DNA from: Cupriavidus sp. WKF15
GTDB taxonomy: Bacteria; Pseudomonadota; Gammaproteobacteria; Burkholderiales; Burkholderiaceae
Assembly (NCBI RefSeq): GCF_029278605.1
Contig: NZ_CP119572.1
Coordinates: 3,681,513 to 3,745,512, forward strand
Length of the DNA stretch: 64,000 nt
Reading direction: 5' to 3'
This document shows, in pieces, positions 21,471 to 29,930 of this stretch (positions within the stretch are counted from its first letter, which is position 1; the number at the start of each line of letters is the position of its first letter). The position numbers and the translations under genes are program-made. The notes under the pieces were generated by a model. It had not been told where the DNA came from. It saw only the letters and a list, made by a program, of their open reading frames with translations, and did no database searches.

Positions 21471-22109
21471 GTGAGCGAACCGAACGGAGTCCTGGCCGGC
21501 GCACGCGTGCTGGCGATCAGTATCGGCAAGGCCATTCCGCTGGTGGTCGCCCGCGCCGGCACCGAGGCGGTGGTGATGTCCGGCATCCGCAAGCACCCGG
21601 TCAGCACGCTGGCCCGCCCGCTGCGCGTGCAGGTGCGTCCGCTCGGCGTGGCCGGCGACGAGCAGGCGGACCTGGCGGCGCACGGCGGCCCGGACAAGGC
21701 TGTCTATGCCTATCCGTCCGAGCACTACGCCTGGTGGAACGCGCGCCGCCGCGCCGCCGCGCAACCCGAAGCGCACCGTGGCCTGCCATTCGGCGCCATG
21801 GGGGAGAACCTGACCATCGAAGGCCTGGACGAGACCGACCTTTGGGTCGGCGACATGCTGAGCATCGGCACCGCGCTGCTGCGTGTGGCGTCGCCGCGGC
21901 AGCCCTCGTGCAAGTTCAATGCGGTGCTGGGCTACCGCCATGCCGTCCGCGACATGGTCGAGAGCGGCTACTCCGGCGTCTACCTGAGCGTGGTGCGGAC
22001 CGGCGAAGTCCGGGCAGGCGATGCCATTTATGTGCATCATGGGCCACGCAAATTGTCGATTGACAGCATTAACCGCTGGCGCCGGGATGGCCGGCGGCAG
22101 CTTTTCTGA
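21471..22109 (+). CDS. MOSC domain protein (YiiM-like)
   Basis: 212 aa. The MOSC sulfur-carrier domain is recognised by DLAAHGGPDKAVYAYPSEHY, the segment GAMGENLTIEGLDETDLWVG and the conserved cysteine in PRQPSCKFN. YiiM-type proteins use the molybdenum cofactor to reduce N-hydroxylated compounds; MOSC proteins in general deliver sulfur or bind Moco. The start is a GTG at 21471, just after a DnaA-box-like cluster (21383-21450). No ribosome-binding site is strong. It reads in the same direction as the MFS gene, 129 bases downstream. Substrate and electron donor are not apparent from the neighbours. Confidence 0.9.
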   Translation: MSEPNGVLAGARVLAISIGKAIPLVVARAGTEAVVMSGIRKHPVSTLARPLRVQVRPLGVAGDEQADLAAHGGPDKAVYAYPSEHYAWWNARRRAAAQPEAHRGLPFGAMGENLTIEGLDETDLWVGDMLSIGTALLRVASPRQPSCKFNAVLGYRHAVRDMVESGYSGVYLSVVRTGEVRAGDAIYVHHGPRKLSIDSINRWRRDGRRQLF

Positions 22110-22378
22110 TAATGTTTGTCTATCGATACAAGCAGTCGCCCCCGCCTCCGCCACGCCACCCTCGTCGCCAATCAAGCCAGGCCCGGATCACGCCGTTACC
22201 GCTGTAACGCGCTGTAATAGTCCGCGCTGGCTACGCGGGGCGAACCACTGTACTAGTAGAGGTTTTGCGCGACACGTACCCGCCCGGTCCCCGGGCTGCC
22301 CGTATTGGGCGGTCACGGCAGGAACAGAGGCGGGACGTCACCGGGGAGGCGCGCTGCGGCTTAGAGGGTCCACACAAG

Positions 22379-23620
22379 ATGAAGACAGACAGGATCGATC
22401 AGCCCAAGGGGTTTGTCGACGGCAACTGGAGTGCGTCCGCGGGAACCGGCCGGGGCCGGGTATCGCCGTGGGTCGTGGTGATCACGGTGGCCGTGCTTGG
22501 CGGGGCGGGATGGTTCGGCTGGCATGCCTGGCTGGCACCCAGGCCCGTCGCGAAGGGGCCCGCGCCGGTGGTGGTCGCTACCGCGCTCGTGCAGCAGGGC
22601 GACGTGCCGCTGCAATTCACGGCCAACGGCAACGTGACGGCGTTATCCACAGTCGAGGTTCGCCCACAGGTCTCGAGTACCGTGCGCGCCGTCCATATCA
22701 AGGAAGGCCAGACCGTCAAGCCCGGCGACCTGCTGTTCTCGCTCGACACGCGCATGGACGAGGCCAACCTGGCCAAGGCGCAGGCGCAGCAGCTGCGCGA
22801 CCAGGCCGACCTGTCCGACGCGCGCCGCAACCTGGCGCGCAGCAAGGAACTGCTGGAGCGCAACTTCATTTCCAAGAGCGCGGTGGATACGGCCCAGGCA
22901 AAGGTGGACGGCTTCGAGGCCACCATCCGCGCCGACCAGGCCGCGATCGAGGCCAGCCGCGTTGCCGTCAGCTACGGCGCGATCCGCGCCAGCATCGGCG
23001 GGCGCACTGGCGTGATCAATGTCTTCCCGGGCTCGATGGTGCTGCCCAACAGCACCGGCCCGATGGTCACCATCGCTCAGGTCCAGCCGATCGCGGTGAC
23101 CTTCAGCCTGCCCGAGCGCCAGCTCGCCGCGCTGCGCGACGCCTTGCGCTCCGGCCCCGTGCAGGTCACGGCCCAGCCCAACGACGGCAGCAAGACGCCG
23201 GTGACGGGCAAGATCACCTTCATCGACAACACCGTCGACCCGCAGTACGGCACCATCCGCGTCAAGGCGCAGTTCGACAATGACGAGCAGCGCCTGTGGC
23301 CCGGCACCTATGCCAACGTCAGCGCCGTGGTGCAGACACTCAAGGATGCGTTGTCGGTGCCGCCGCAGGCCGTGGTGACGGGGCCGGAAGGCCGCTTCGT
23401 CTACGCCGTGCAGCCGGACAGCAAGGTCGCCCGCATGCCCGTGAAGATGGTGACCACCACCGCCACGTCGGCCGTGATCGAAGGCGTGCCGCCGGGCACG
23501 CGCGTGGTCGTGGAAGGCACGCAGAACCTGCGCCCGGGCACCCTGGTGCGCGAAGCCGCGCCGGCGTCCGCCCCCGCCGCCACGCCGGCGAGCGCGCCCG
23601 ATGCCGCCCAGGGACACTAA
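22379..23620 (+). CDS. RND efflux membrane-fusion protein (MdtA-like)
   Basis: 413 aa periplasmic adaptor of a tripartite efflux pump. One N-terminal anchor (WVVVITVAVLGGAGWFGWH, about residues 30-50), biotinyl-lipoyl-like halves (VRPQVSSTVRAVHIKEGQTV and IRASIGGRTGVINVFPGSMV), the coiled-coil hairpin (AQQLRDQADLSDARRNLARS, KELLERNFISKS) and the beta-barrel (DPQYGTIRVKAQFDN) are all visible. The C-terminus is an Ala/Pro tail. MdtA rather than AcrA type, because an uncleaved anchor replaces the lipobox. The start at 22379 gives a short cytoplasmic lead; an ATG/GTG further upstream is not supported by conserved sequence. It is three bases from the RND pump gene and they are surely co-transcribed. 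Confidence 0.94.
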   Translation: MKTDRIDQPKGFVDGNWSASAGTGRGRVSPWVVVITVAVLGGAGWFGWHAWLAPRPVAKGPAPVVVATALVQQGDVPLQFTANGNVTALSTVEVRPQVSSTVRAVHIKEGQTVKPGDLLFSLDTRMDEANLAKAQAQQLRDQADLSDARRNLARSKELLERNFISKSAVDTAQAKVDGFEATIRADQAAIEASRVAVSYGAIRASIGGRTGVINVFPGSMVLPNSTGPMVTIAQVQPIAVTFSLPERQLAALRDALRSGPVQVTAQPNDGSKTPVTGKITFIDNTVDPQYGTIRVKAQFDNDEQRLWPGTYANVSAVVQTLKDALSVPPQAVVTGPEGRFVYAVQPDSKVARMPVKMVTTTATSAVIEGVPPGTRVVVEGTQNLRPGTLVREAAPASAPAATPASAPDAAQGH

Positions 23621-23623
23621 GTC

Positions 23624-26600
23624 ATGACGCTGTCCGAGCTTTGTATCCGCCGTCCGGTGATGACGGTGCTGCTGTGCATCGCGGTCATCGTCACCGGCAT
23701 CGTGCTGTACCCGACCATCCCGATCGCCGCGCTGCCCAGCTTCAACTCGCCGGTGATCCAGGTCACGGCGACGCTGCCGGGCGCAAGCCCCGAAACCATG
23801 GCCGCCTCGGTGGCCACGCAGCTTGAAAAGCAGTTCGCGACGATTCCGGGCGTGACGGTGATCAGCTCGTCGAACACGCTTGGCAATTCGAGCATCACGA
23901 TCGAATTCGACAGCGACCGCGACATCGATGCCGCCGCCGTGGACGTGCAAGCGGCGCTGTTCCGCGCCCAGCGTTCGCTGCCGATCGAGATGACGGTGCC
24001 GCCGTCGTACCGCAAGGTCAACCCGGCCGATGCGCCGGTGCTGCTGCTGGCGATCAACTCGCCGGCGATGAGCCTGGCTGAACTCAATGCCTTTGGCGAC
24101 AACCTGATCTCGCCGACGCTGGCCACGCTGCCCGGCGTGGCGCAGGTCCAGGTGTTCGGCCAGAAGCGCTTTGCCGTGCGCGTGCGCGCCCACCCGGACG
24201 CGCTGGCCGCACGCGGCCTGACGCTCGACGAACTGGCCACGGCGCTGAACCGTGCCAACGCCAACACGCCGGTCGGCACGCTCGACAGCGCGCGCCAGAC
24301 GCTGACGATCCAGGCCAACCGGCAGCTTGCCAATGCCGAAGCGTTCCGCGGCATCATCGTCGCGAGCCAGCCCAACGGCGTGCTGGTACGCCTGTCCGAC
24401 GTGGCCGAGGTGGAAGACAGCGTCGAGACCCTCAAGACCGGCAGCTGGCTCAACAACGAACGCTCCATCGTGCTGGCCGTGCTGCGCCAGCCCGACGCCA
24501 ACACCGTGGCCGTGGTGGATGCGATCAAGGGCGCCCTGCCCCGGCTGCTGGCCCAGATGCCGGGCTCGGTCAACGTGTCGGTGGTCAACGACCGCTCCAA
24601 CTCGATCCGCGAATCGATCCACGACGTGCAGTTCACGCTGGCGCTCACGGTCGCGCTGGTGGTGATGGTGATCTTCCTGTTCCTGCGCCGCGCCGCCGCC
24701 ACGCTGATCCCCACGGTGTCGCTGCCGATCTCGCTGATCGGCACGGTGGCGCTGATGAAGGCCTTCGGCTATAGCCTGGACAACGTGTCGCTGCTGGCCA
24801 TCACGCTGGCCGTGGGCCTGGTGGTGGACGACGCCATCGTCATGCTCGAGAACATCGTGCGCCATATCGAGGAAGGCGTGCCGCCGCTCAAGGCCGCGCT
24901 GGTCGGTTCGCGCGAGATGGGCTTCACCATCCTGTCGATCTCGATCTCGCTGGTGGCGGTGTTCATCCCGATCTTCTTCATGCCGGGCGTGATCGGGCTG
25001 CTGTTCCATGAGTTCGCCGCGGTGGTGTCGCTGTCGATCCTGGTGTCGGCGCTGGTGTCGCTCACGCTGATCCCGATGCTGTGCGCGCGTTTCCTGTCGG
25101 CCGAGAACGTGCCGGTCGATGAATCGCAGCACGCCTATGGCGATCACGCTGGCCACGCGCCGGCGGTGGTGCAGAAGCAGACGCTGGGCATGCGCTCGAC
25201 GCAGTGGTTCGAGAACCTGTTCGAGTGGACGCTGCACAAGTACGCGCACGGCCTGGACTGGTGCCTGGCGCACCGGCGCGTGGTGCTGGTGGCCGCCGGC
25301 CTGACCTTCGTGCTGACCGCCGTGCTGTTCGTCAAGATTCCCAAGGGCTTCTTCCCCGAGGAAGACATCGGCCAGATCCAGGTCAACGCCGAAGGCCCGC
25401 AGGACATCTCGTTCGACGCCATGGCCGAGCGGCTGCGCGATGCCGCCGAGCGCATGCGCGCCAACCCGGCGGTGAAGAGCATCGTGGTCTCGATCGGCGG
25501 CGGCCCGTCGCCGGCGATCAACACCGGCCGCATGTTCATCGAACTGAAGCCGCTCGGCGAGCGGCCCAAGATGCCAAAGGTGGTGGAGTCGCTGCGCAAG
25601 GACGTGTCCGGTATCCCGGGCCTGGCGGTGTATTTCTCGCCGGTGCAGAACCTGCGCCTGGGCGGACGCCAGAGCAAGAGCCGCTACCAGTACACGCTGC
25701 AAAGCGTGAAGGCCGGCCAGCTGCAGGAGTTCAGCGACAAGCTCATGGCAAAGATGCGCGCGGACTCGATCTTCCGCGACGTTACCAGCGACTCGCAGCA
25801 ATCGGGCCTGGAGGCGCAGCTTTCGATCGACCGCGACAAGGCCAACGCGCTCGGCGTGCAGATGCAGGACGTGCGCACGGCGCTGTACTCGGCGTTCGGT
25901 GAGCGCCAGGTGTCGACGATCTACACGCCGATCGACAACTACTACGTGATCCTGCAGGCCGCCGACGTCGACCGCCAGGACGAAAGCGCGTTCACCAAGC
26001 TCTACGTGCGCAGCAAGACCGGCCAGATGGTGCCAATCTCCGCGTTCGCCACGACCGAGCGCCGGGTCGGGCCGATTGCCGTGAACCACCAGGGCCAGCT
26101 GCCTTCGGTGACGGTGTCGTTCAACCTGGCGCCCGGCGCGGCGCTTGGAGAGGCCTCGGCGAAGATCGACCGCTACCGGCAGGAGATCGCCATGCCGACC
26201 TCCATCTTCACGAGCTGGGGTGGCGACGCGGCCGTGTTCCAGTCGTCGCAGGCCACGCAGATCGTGCTGCTGGTGGCGGCCATCGCGGTCATCTATACGC
26301 TGCTGGGCGTGCTGTACGAGAGCTACATCCATCCGCTGACGATCCTGGCGGGCCTGCCCTCGGCCGCCATCGGCGCGCTGCTGACGCTGTTCCTGTTCAA
26401 CGTGGAGCTGTCGCTGATCGCGACCATCGGCGTGCTGATGCTGATCGGCATCGTCAAGAAGAACGCCATCATGATGATCGACTTCGCGCTCGCGGCGCAG
26501 CGTGAGCAAGGCATGGCGCCGGCGCGGGCCATCCGCCAGGCCTGCCTGCTGCGCTTCCGGCCGATCATGATGACCACGTTCGCCGCCGTCATGGGCGCGC

Positions 26601-26821
26601 TGCCGCTGGCGCTGGGCCTGGGCGCGGGCGCCGAGCTGCGCCAGCCGCTGGGCCTGGCCGTGGTCGGCGGCCTGCTGTTCTCGCAGGTCATCACGCTGTT
26701 CATCACGCCGGTGATCTACCTGGCGCTGGACCGGTTCTCGGGCACCGGCCCGCTGCAGATCGATGCGGACGGGAACAGGCTGCCGGAGCAGGTGCACGCC
26801 GAGACGGTGCAGCAGCACTGA
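23624..26821 (+). CDS. RND efflux pump inner-membrane subunit (MdtB/MdtC-like)
   Basis: 1065 aa, proton-driven exporter of the HAE1 family. N-terminus MTLSELCIRRPVMTVLL, then a large periplasmic porter loop, a hydrophobic block with AVGLVVDDAIVMLENI, the proton-relay Asp pair in that block, and the second half beginning about residue 540 (DWCLAHRRVVLVAAGLTFVL), ending with GIVKKNAIMMIDFALAAQRE and RQPLGLAVVGGLLFSQ. Motif and length resemble MdtC/MexF-like pumps of cation or drug range. Only one pump subunit and one adaptor are present; no outer-membrane channel gene follows, so it must borrow a TolC/OprM-type partner, possibly the one at 47.7 kb. Confidence 0.95.
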   Translation: MTLSELCIRRPVMTVLLCIAVIVTGIVLYPTIPIAALPSFNSPVIQVTATLPGASPETMAASVATQLEKQFATIPGVTVISSSNTLGNSSITIEFDSDRDIDAAAVDVQAALFRAQRSLPIEMTVPPSYRKVNPADAPVLLLAINSPAMSLAELNAFGDNLISPTLATLPGVAQVQVFGQKRFAVRVRAHPDALAARGLTLDELATALNRANANTPVGTLDSARQTLTIQANRQLANAEAFRGIIVASQPNGVLVRLSDVAEVEDSVETLKTGSWLNNERSIVLAVLRQPDANTVAVVDAIKGALPRLLAQMPGSVNVSVVNDRSNSIRESIHDVQFTLALTVALVVMVIFLFLRRAAATLIPTVSLPISLIGTVALMKAFGYSLDNVSLLAITLAVGLVVDDAIVMLENIVRHIEEGVPPLKAALVGSREMGFTILSISISLVAVFIPIFFMPGVIGLLFHEFAAVVSLSILVSALVSLTLIPMLCARFLSAENVPVDESQHAYGDHAGHAPAVVQKQTLGMRSTQWFENLFEWTLHKYAHGLDWCLAHRRVVLVAAGLTFVLTAVLFVKIPKGFFPEEDIGQIQVNAEGPQDISFDAMAERLRDAAERMRANPAVKSIVVSIGGGPSPAINTGRMFIELKPLGERPKMPKVVESLRKDVSGIPGLAVYFSPVQNLRLGGRQSKSRYQYTLQSVKAGQLQEFSDKLMAKMRADSIFRDVTSDSQQSGLEAQLSIDRDKANALGVQMQDVRTALYSAFGERQVSTIYTPIDNYYVILQAADVDRQDESAFTKLYVRSKTGQMVPISAFATTERRVGPIAVNHQGQLPSVTVSFNLAPGAALGEASAKIDRYRQEIAMPTSIFTSWGGDAAVFQSSQATQIVLLVAAIAVIYTLLGVLYESYIHPLTILAGLPSAAIGALLTLFLFNVELSLIATIGVLMLIGIVKKNAIMMIDFALAAQREQGMAPARAIRQACLLRFRPIMMTTFAAVMGALPLALGLGAGAELRQPLGLAVVGGLLFSQVITLFITPVIYLALDRFSGTGPLQIDADGNRLPEQVHAETVQQH

Positions 26822-26905
26822 AGGACGGAAGCGAAGTTTTCCACTTCCGCTTGCGTGAGCGATGACGGCGCGTTGACCACGATGACTTGCGCGTGCTAAC
26901 CGACA

Positions 26906-26936
26906 CGTGGTCCCCGCGTATGCGGGGACCCGGCAA
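26906..26936. repeat. Lone palindrome with type I-E CRISPR-repeat-like core
   Basis: GGTCCCCGC (26909-26917) and GCGGGGACC (26922-26930) form perfect arms around a four-base loop. The core CCCCGC(GTAT)GCGGGGA is like the hairpin of type I-E CRISPR repeats, but only one copy is present and no cas gene is nearby. It may be a 3' hairpin of the RND operon. No U tract follows. Confidence 0.5.
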
Positions 26937-26994
26937 CTTTCAGGAGGGCCGCACCACTATCCGCAGCACATGGCGGCGCGAATCTGGTCTGTAC

Positions 26995-27894
26995 TCATAC
27001 GGCCCCCGGGCGCAGCCGAATGGAGCCGACCACGGCGTCCCATAACTCCAGCGCCTCCTCGTCGCTGGCAAACGACTCCTTGTTGGTGCGGTAAGCGCTT
27101 TCGCCGACCTGCAGCGATATATTCAGATTTGGTTCAGCCAGGGAGTCGGCCTTGCCCGGCGCTTCCCATTTGAAGCCGTAAGTCCGCTTGCCGTCCTGCG
27201 TGCCTGCCACGAGAATCTCGTCGGCCTCGATGGGGCCGACCGGGTGTTCACGATTGCGCAATTGAGTAAATCCAGCCACTGCCCCCAGCAATCCTGCCAG
27301 TACTCCGCCGGCGCGCTTGCGTAAGCCGGGTTCGACACTGCGCTGCGTATAGGCGGTGACCTTGAATGAAACATCTGGCTTTCCGGCCAGCCGAATGACC
27401 ATGCGCCAACTTTCGAGATTGAAGCGGCTTGCCGCCAAAATCACATCATTCACTACATAGCCAATGCCGTTCGAAATTTCACCAACTTCCAGTTCTCGCC
27501 ATTCCTCTGCAAGTCGATCGCAGGAAGCAAGAACCACATTCTTCTTGTCCGGATCAATGTCTCCCGAGTATTTCAGTGTTTTTGATCCGGCTCGAAAGTA
27601 TGTATCAAGGCGATAGAGTATGTCCCCCGTTGGCCGGTTCCACGAGAGCAAGCTCACCGATCCGTTGGCATGCGGCACTCGTTCGACGAACATGCTGCCA
27701 TGCATTTGGTGTTTTGCATTGCGCAGTGCTTGTTCCTCTTTGGCTACCAACTGATCCAAACTGTCCTGCGACCGAATCGCCGGCAACAGCTCAATTTTCA
27801 CTTTGTTGTATGCATAGCTCTCAATCGTCTTCGCCTCTCCCGGCAGGTCGATTAGATGCCGGCCAATGGCACGTGTTCTCCATCCTTCTTTCAT
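26995..27894 (-). CDS. Tli4-like type VI immunity protein
   Basis: 299 aa. It looks like the Tli4 immunity family that protects against Tle4-type lipase effectors: N-terminal region with ESYAYNKVKIELLPAIRSQD, a central LVAKEEQALRNAKH, then a C-terminal domain with GIGYVVNDVILAAS and EPNLNISLQVGESAYRTN. The start ATG at 27894 overlaps the effector stop as ATGA and has AGGAG upstream; an earlier in-frame ATG would lie inside the effector. Odd: no signal peptide or lipobox is visible, although a lipase acting in the periplasm would be expected to need a periplasmic immunity protein. Base composition is visibly lower in GC than the flanks, a sign of transfer. Confidence 0.72.
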   Translation of the reverse strand: MKEGWRTRAIGRHLIDLPGEAKTIESYAYNKVKIELLPAIRSQDSLDQLVAKEEQALRNAKHQMHGSMFVERVPHANGSVSLLSWNRPTGDILYRLDTYFRAGSKTLKYSGDIDPDKKNVVLASCDRLAEEWRELEVGEISNGIGYVVNDVILAASRFNLESWRMVIRLAGKPDVSFKVTAYTQRSVEPGLRKRAGGVLAGLLGAVAGFTQLRNREHPVGPIEADEILVAGTQDGKRTYGFKWEAPGKADSLAEPNLNISLQVGESAYRTNKESFASDEEALELWDAVVGSIRLRPGAV

Positions 27895-29672
27895 ACAGAC
27901 TCCTTTCTGTGCCATTGAGCTTCTTGGGCAATCTTCACAATTGCGTGCATCGTGGCGTAGAGCGCGCGCTTATCCCCATAGCTACCCTGATGGTCGTAAC
28001 AGAATTTAGTGTTCTGCTTCCCGGCGCAGTCTTGTCCATGGGCAAAGCTCATCGCGATACCTGCCTTACCCGGTGCTGCACCTGATTGGACGGGTACCGT
28101 GCCATCCCCAGGACTGTCGGGCTCACCTATTTTCAGGCTGAGCCCCTCAGAGGTTCTCAGCGTGCCGTTGCCGTCATCCTTAGTGATCTTGACCTTCTTG
28201 GGATCCAGCCCCCGGCCCCCTGTCCCCTCCCAGGCGACCTCTCCCCAGCTGAACCGATCCTTACTCGCCATAAGACCTAACCCAAGCAAGCCACCAGGAT
28301 CCCTCTCGGGATCGCGCCGCCCCTGCGCGCCATAGTGGGCATAGGTATGAACCTTGTATCGCCTCTCTATTGCACGGTGAAATCTTCGAACACCGTCAAC
28401 AATTTCAGTCAACGTCCTGCGTGGAGAGTCTCGATCAGGCTCAGAATCGCGCGCAAATTGCGCTTGCTTCGCGGAGTTGGGGACCAGCAAGTCCGGATTG
28501 TTGTCCGGCACCAACCCATACCAGTCCGGCGACAGATAAATCTCACTATAAGGATCACCATTCCTCGGCAACGCCAGCGTCTCCTTGCCACCCTTGCGCT
28601 CCCGCACCTTCAGCCAAGGCTTGCCATCGTTGTAGTCGGCCGTCGGCAACAACTCCAACCCACCCGGCGCCTGCGACAAAATGGCAACCACCTCTGCCGC
28701 GTTCCGCCCCAGAATCACCTGCTCCACCCCCTCGAATCCCGCACGCATGCGCTTGTACGTGGCCGGTGCACCCGTGGCGGGTTGCACGCCGTGCGAGACG
28801 CCCAGCACCTTGTCGCACTGGTGAATCTCGGTCAGCGCACGGCTCACCAGTCCGCCCATCGAGTGGGTCACCACTATCACCTTCTCGGCCATCGGACGAC
28901 CCGGCTTGCGGCGCCGGATGCTGCATTGATTACTGCCTTCGCCGTCGGGTGTGTCCTCGACGATGACCGTCTTGCCTTCGTTGTAGTACGGCAGGATCGT
29001 GTTCTCGATCAGGTCCTTGATGGCCGCACCGGAGTCGCGATTGCTCTGCAGCCAGTTGTAGCCGCCGGCCCAGACATCGAACTGGTAATTGGCCGCGTGC
29101 AGGATTTCCTCGCGCGTCAATGCCTCGCCACGGTCCGCACCCCAGTCCGAAGGCGGGGATTGGCCATCTTCGGCTGCCCAGCCCTTCAGGTCCGCTACGC
29201 AGCGCTCGAAATCGTATTCCGCCAGTGAGTTCAGGAGGTGCTGCAAATCGCCCATGAACGGGTGGTAGGAGGAACGCATCAATGCTCCCCAGCCGCGCAC
29301 AACGAGCACGTTTCTGGGCAACCCGCTCAGGCCGGCGTCGATCGGCCCGCTGGGATCGACCTCCACCGTTGCGGTTGCCAGGTCGCCGGCGCGGTCCTTC
29401 GCATTCTTGAACAGATAGCTGAAGAGTTGGCAGATGGCATCTGCCGCGCCGCGCAGGTCCGTGTTTGGCGGACGCCAGGCGATATCCTTCCCTTCCTTTT
29501 TCCTGAGATTGGTGCCCATGATGCCGGGCAAAAAGAGGACAGGAATAACGTAAGGTTTGGCCAGGACGATCTTTTCACGCTGATCTTCCGCTGGCGTCAG
29601 TGTCACCGGGGCATATTGATCGCCGTCGTCGTTGATGATGCTGCGGTAGAGTAGGTAGCCGGGGTTTTCCAT
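27891..29672 (-). CDS. Tle4-like type VI lipase effector
   Basis: 593 aa alpha/beta-hydrolase. Features: VIPVLFLPGIMGTNLRKK near residue 45 (oxyanion region, PGIMG as in LCAT-type lipases), catalytic nucleophile Ser271 in VVTHSMGGLV, a probable Asp in SPGDGTVPV and a His near the C-terminus (YDHQGSYGDKRAL or ATMHAIVKIA). Family knowledge: Tle4-type effectors are phospholipases delivered by type VI secretion and neutralised by the downstream Tli4. The Tli4-like gene follows with an ATGA overlap. The ATG at 29672 is chosen; an in-frame TTG at 29723 would add 17 residues, and neither has a clear ribosome site. No secretion or VgrG/PAAR gene is in the window, so loading must come from elsewhere. 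Confidence 0.78.
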   Translation of the reverse strand: MENPGYLLYRSIINDDGDQYAPVTLTPAEDQREKIVLAKPYVIPVLFLPGIMGTNLRKKEGKDIAWRPPNTDLRGAADAICQLFSYLFKNAKDRAGDLATATVEVDPSGPIDAGLSGLPRNVLVVRGWGALMRSSYHPFMGDLQHLLNSLAEYDFERCVADLKGWAAEDGQSPPSDWGADRGEALTREEILHAANYQFDVWAGGYNWLQSNRDSGAAIKDLIENTILPYYNEGKTVIVEDTPDGEGSNQCSIRRRKPGRPMAEKVIVVTHSMGGLVSRALTEIHQCDKVLGVSHGVQPATGAPATYKRMRAGFEGVEQVILGRNAAEVVAILSQAPGGLELLPTADYNDGKPWLKVRERKGGKETLALPRNGDPYSEIYLSPDWYGLVPDNNPDLLVPNSAKQAQFARDSEPDRDSPRRTLTEIVDGVRRFHRAIERRYKVHTYAHYGAQGRRDPERDPGGLLGLGLMASKDRFSWGEVAWEGTGGRGLDPKKVKITKDDGNGTLRTSEGLSLKIGEPDSPGDGTVPVQSGAAPGKAGIAMSFAHGQDCAGKQNTKFCYDHQGSYGDKRALYATMHAIVKIAQEAQWHRKESV

Positions 29673-29930
29673 GGTGGCGGTGGAGGGCCGGTATTGGCCT
29701 GCAATTGAGCGAGTCCGAGGCAAGTTATCTGCCGGACGGAACGCCCGGATTGACCAGCCGCAAGGAAGGTGCCGAGCGGGGACTTACACCGAGCTATAGC
29801 TGGCCGGCCGGCGGCAGCGGCAACCTGGATCGCGGGCACGGCGCTGAAGGACCTGTCCGACGGCAACCTGGCCAAGGTGGGCGAGAATCTCGCCATTGGC
29901 GGCCGCATTGAGATAAGGGAGGAACACCGC
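29673..29930. other. Gap with possible gene remnant between tle and chaN-like gene
   Basis: 258 bases. The divergent starts of the effector and the ChaN-like lipoprotein flank it. On the plus strand, one frame running into the lipoprotein start reads like real protein (AATWIAGTALKDLSDGN, LAKVGENLAIGGRIEIREE) but has no conserved start and ends in the lipoprotein. It may be the 3' end of a lost gene. I cannot name it. Confidence 0.35.

Noticed and set aside
22643..26818. Very long minus-strand open frame (about 1390 codons) opposite the RND genes
   Set aside because: It is rich in His, Arg, Gln and Asp, as expected for the reverse complement of a GC-rich gene, and overlaps well-recognised efflux genes. 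No conserved motif.
26906..26936. CRISPR array
   Set aside because: A single repeat-like palindrome without a second copy or spacer at any regular distance and without cas genes.
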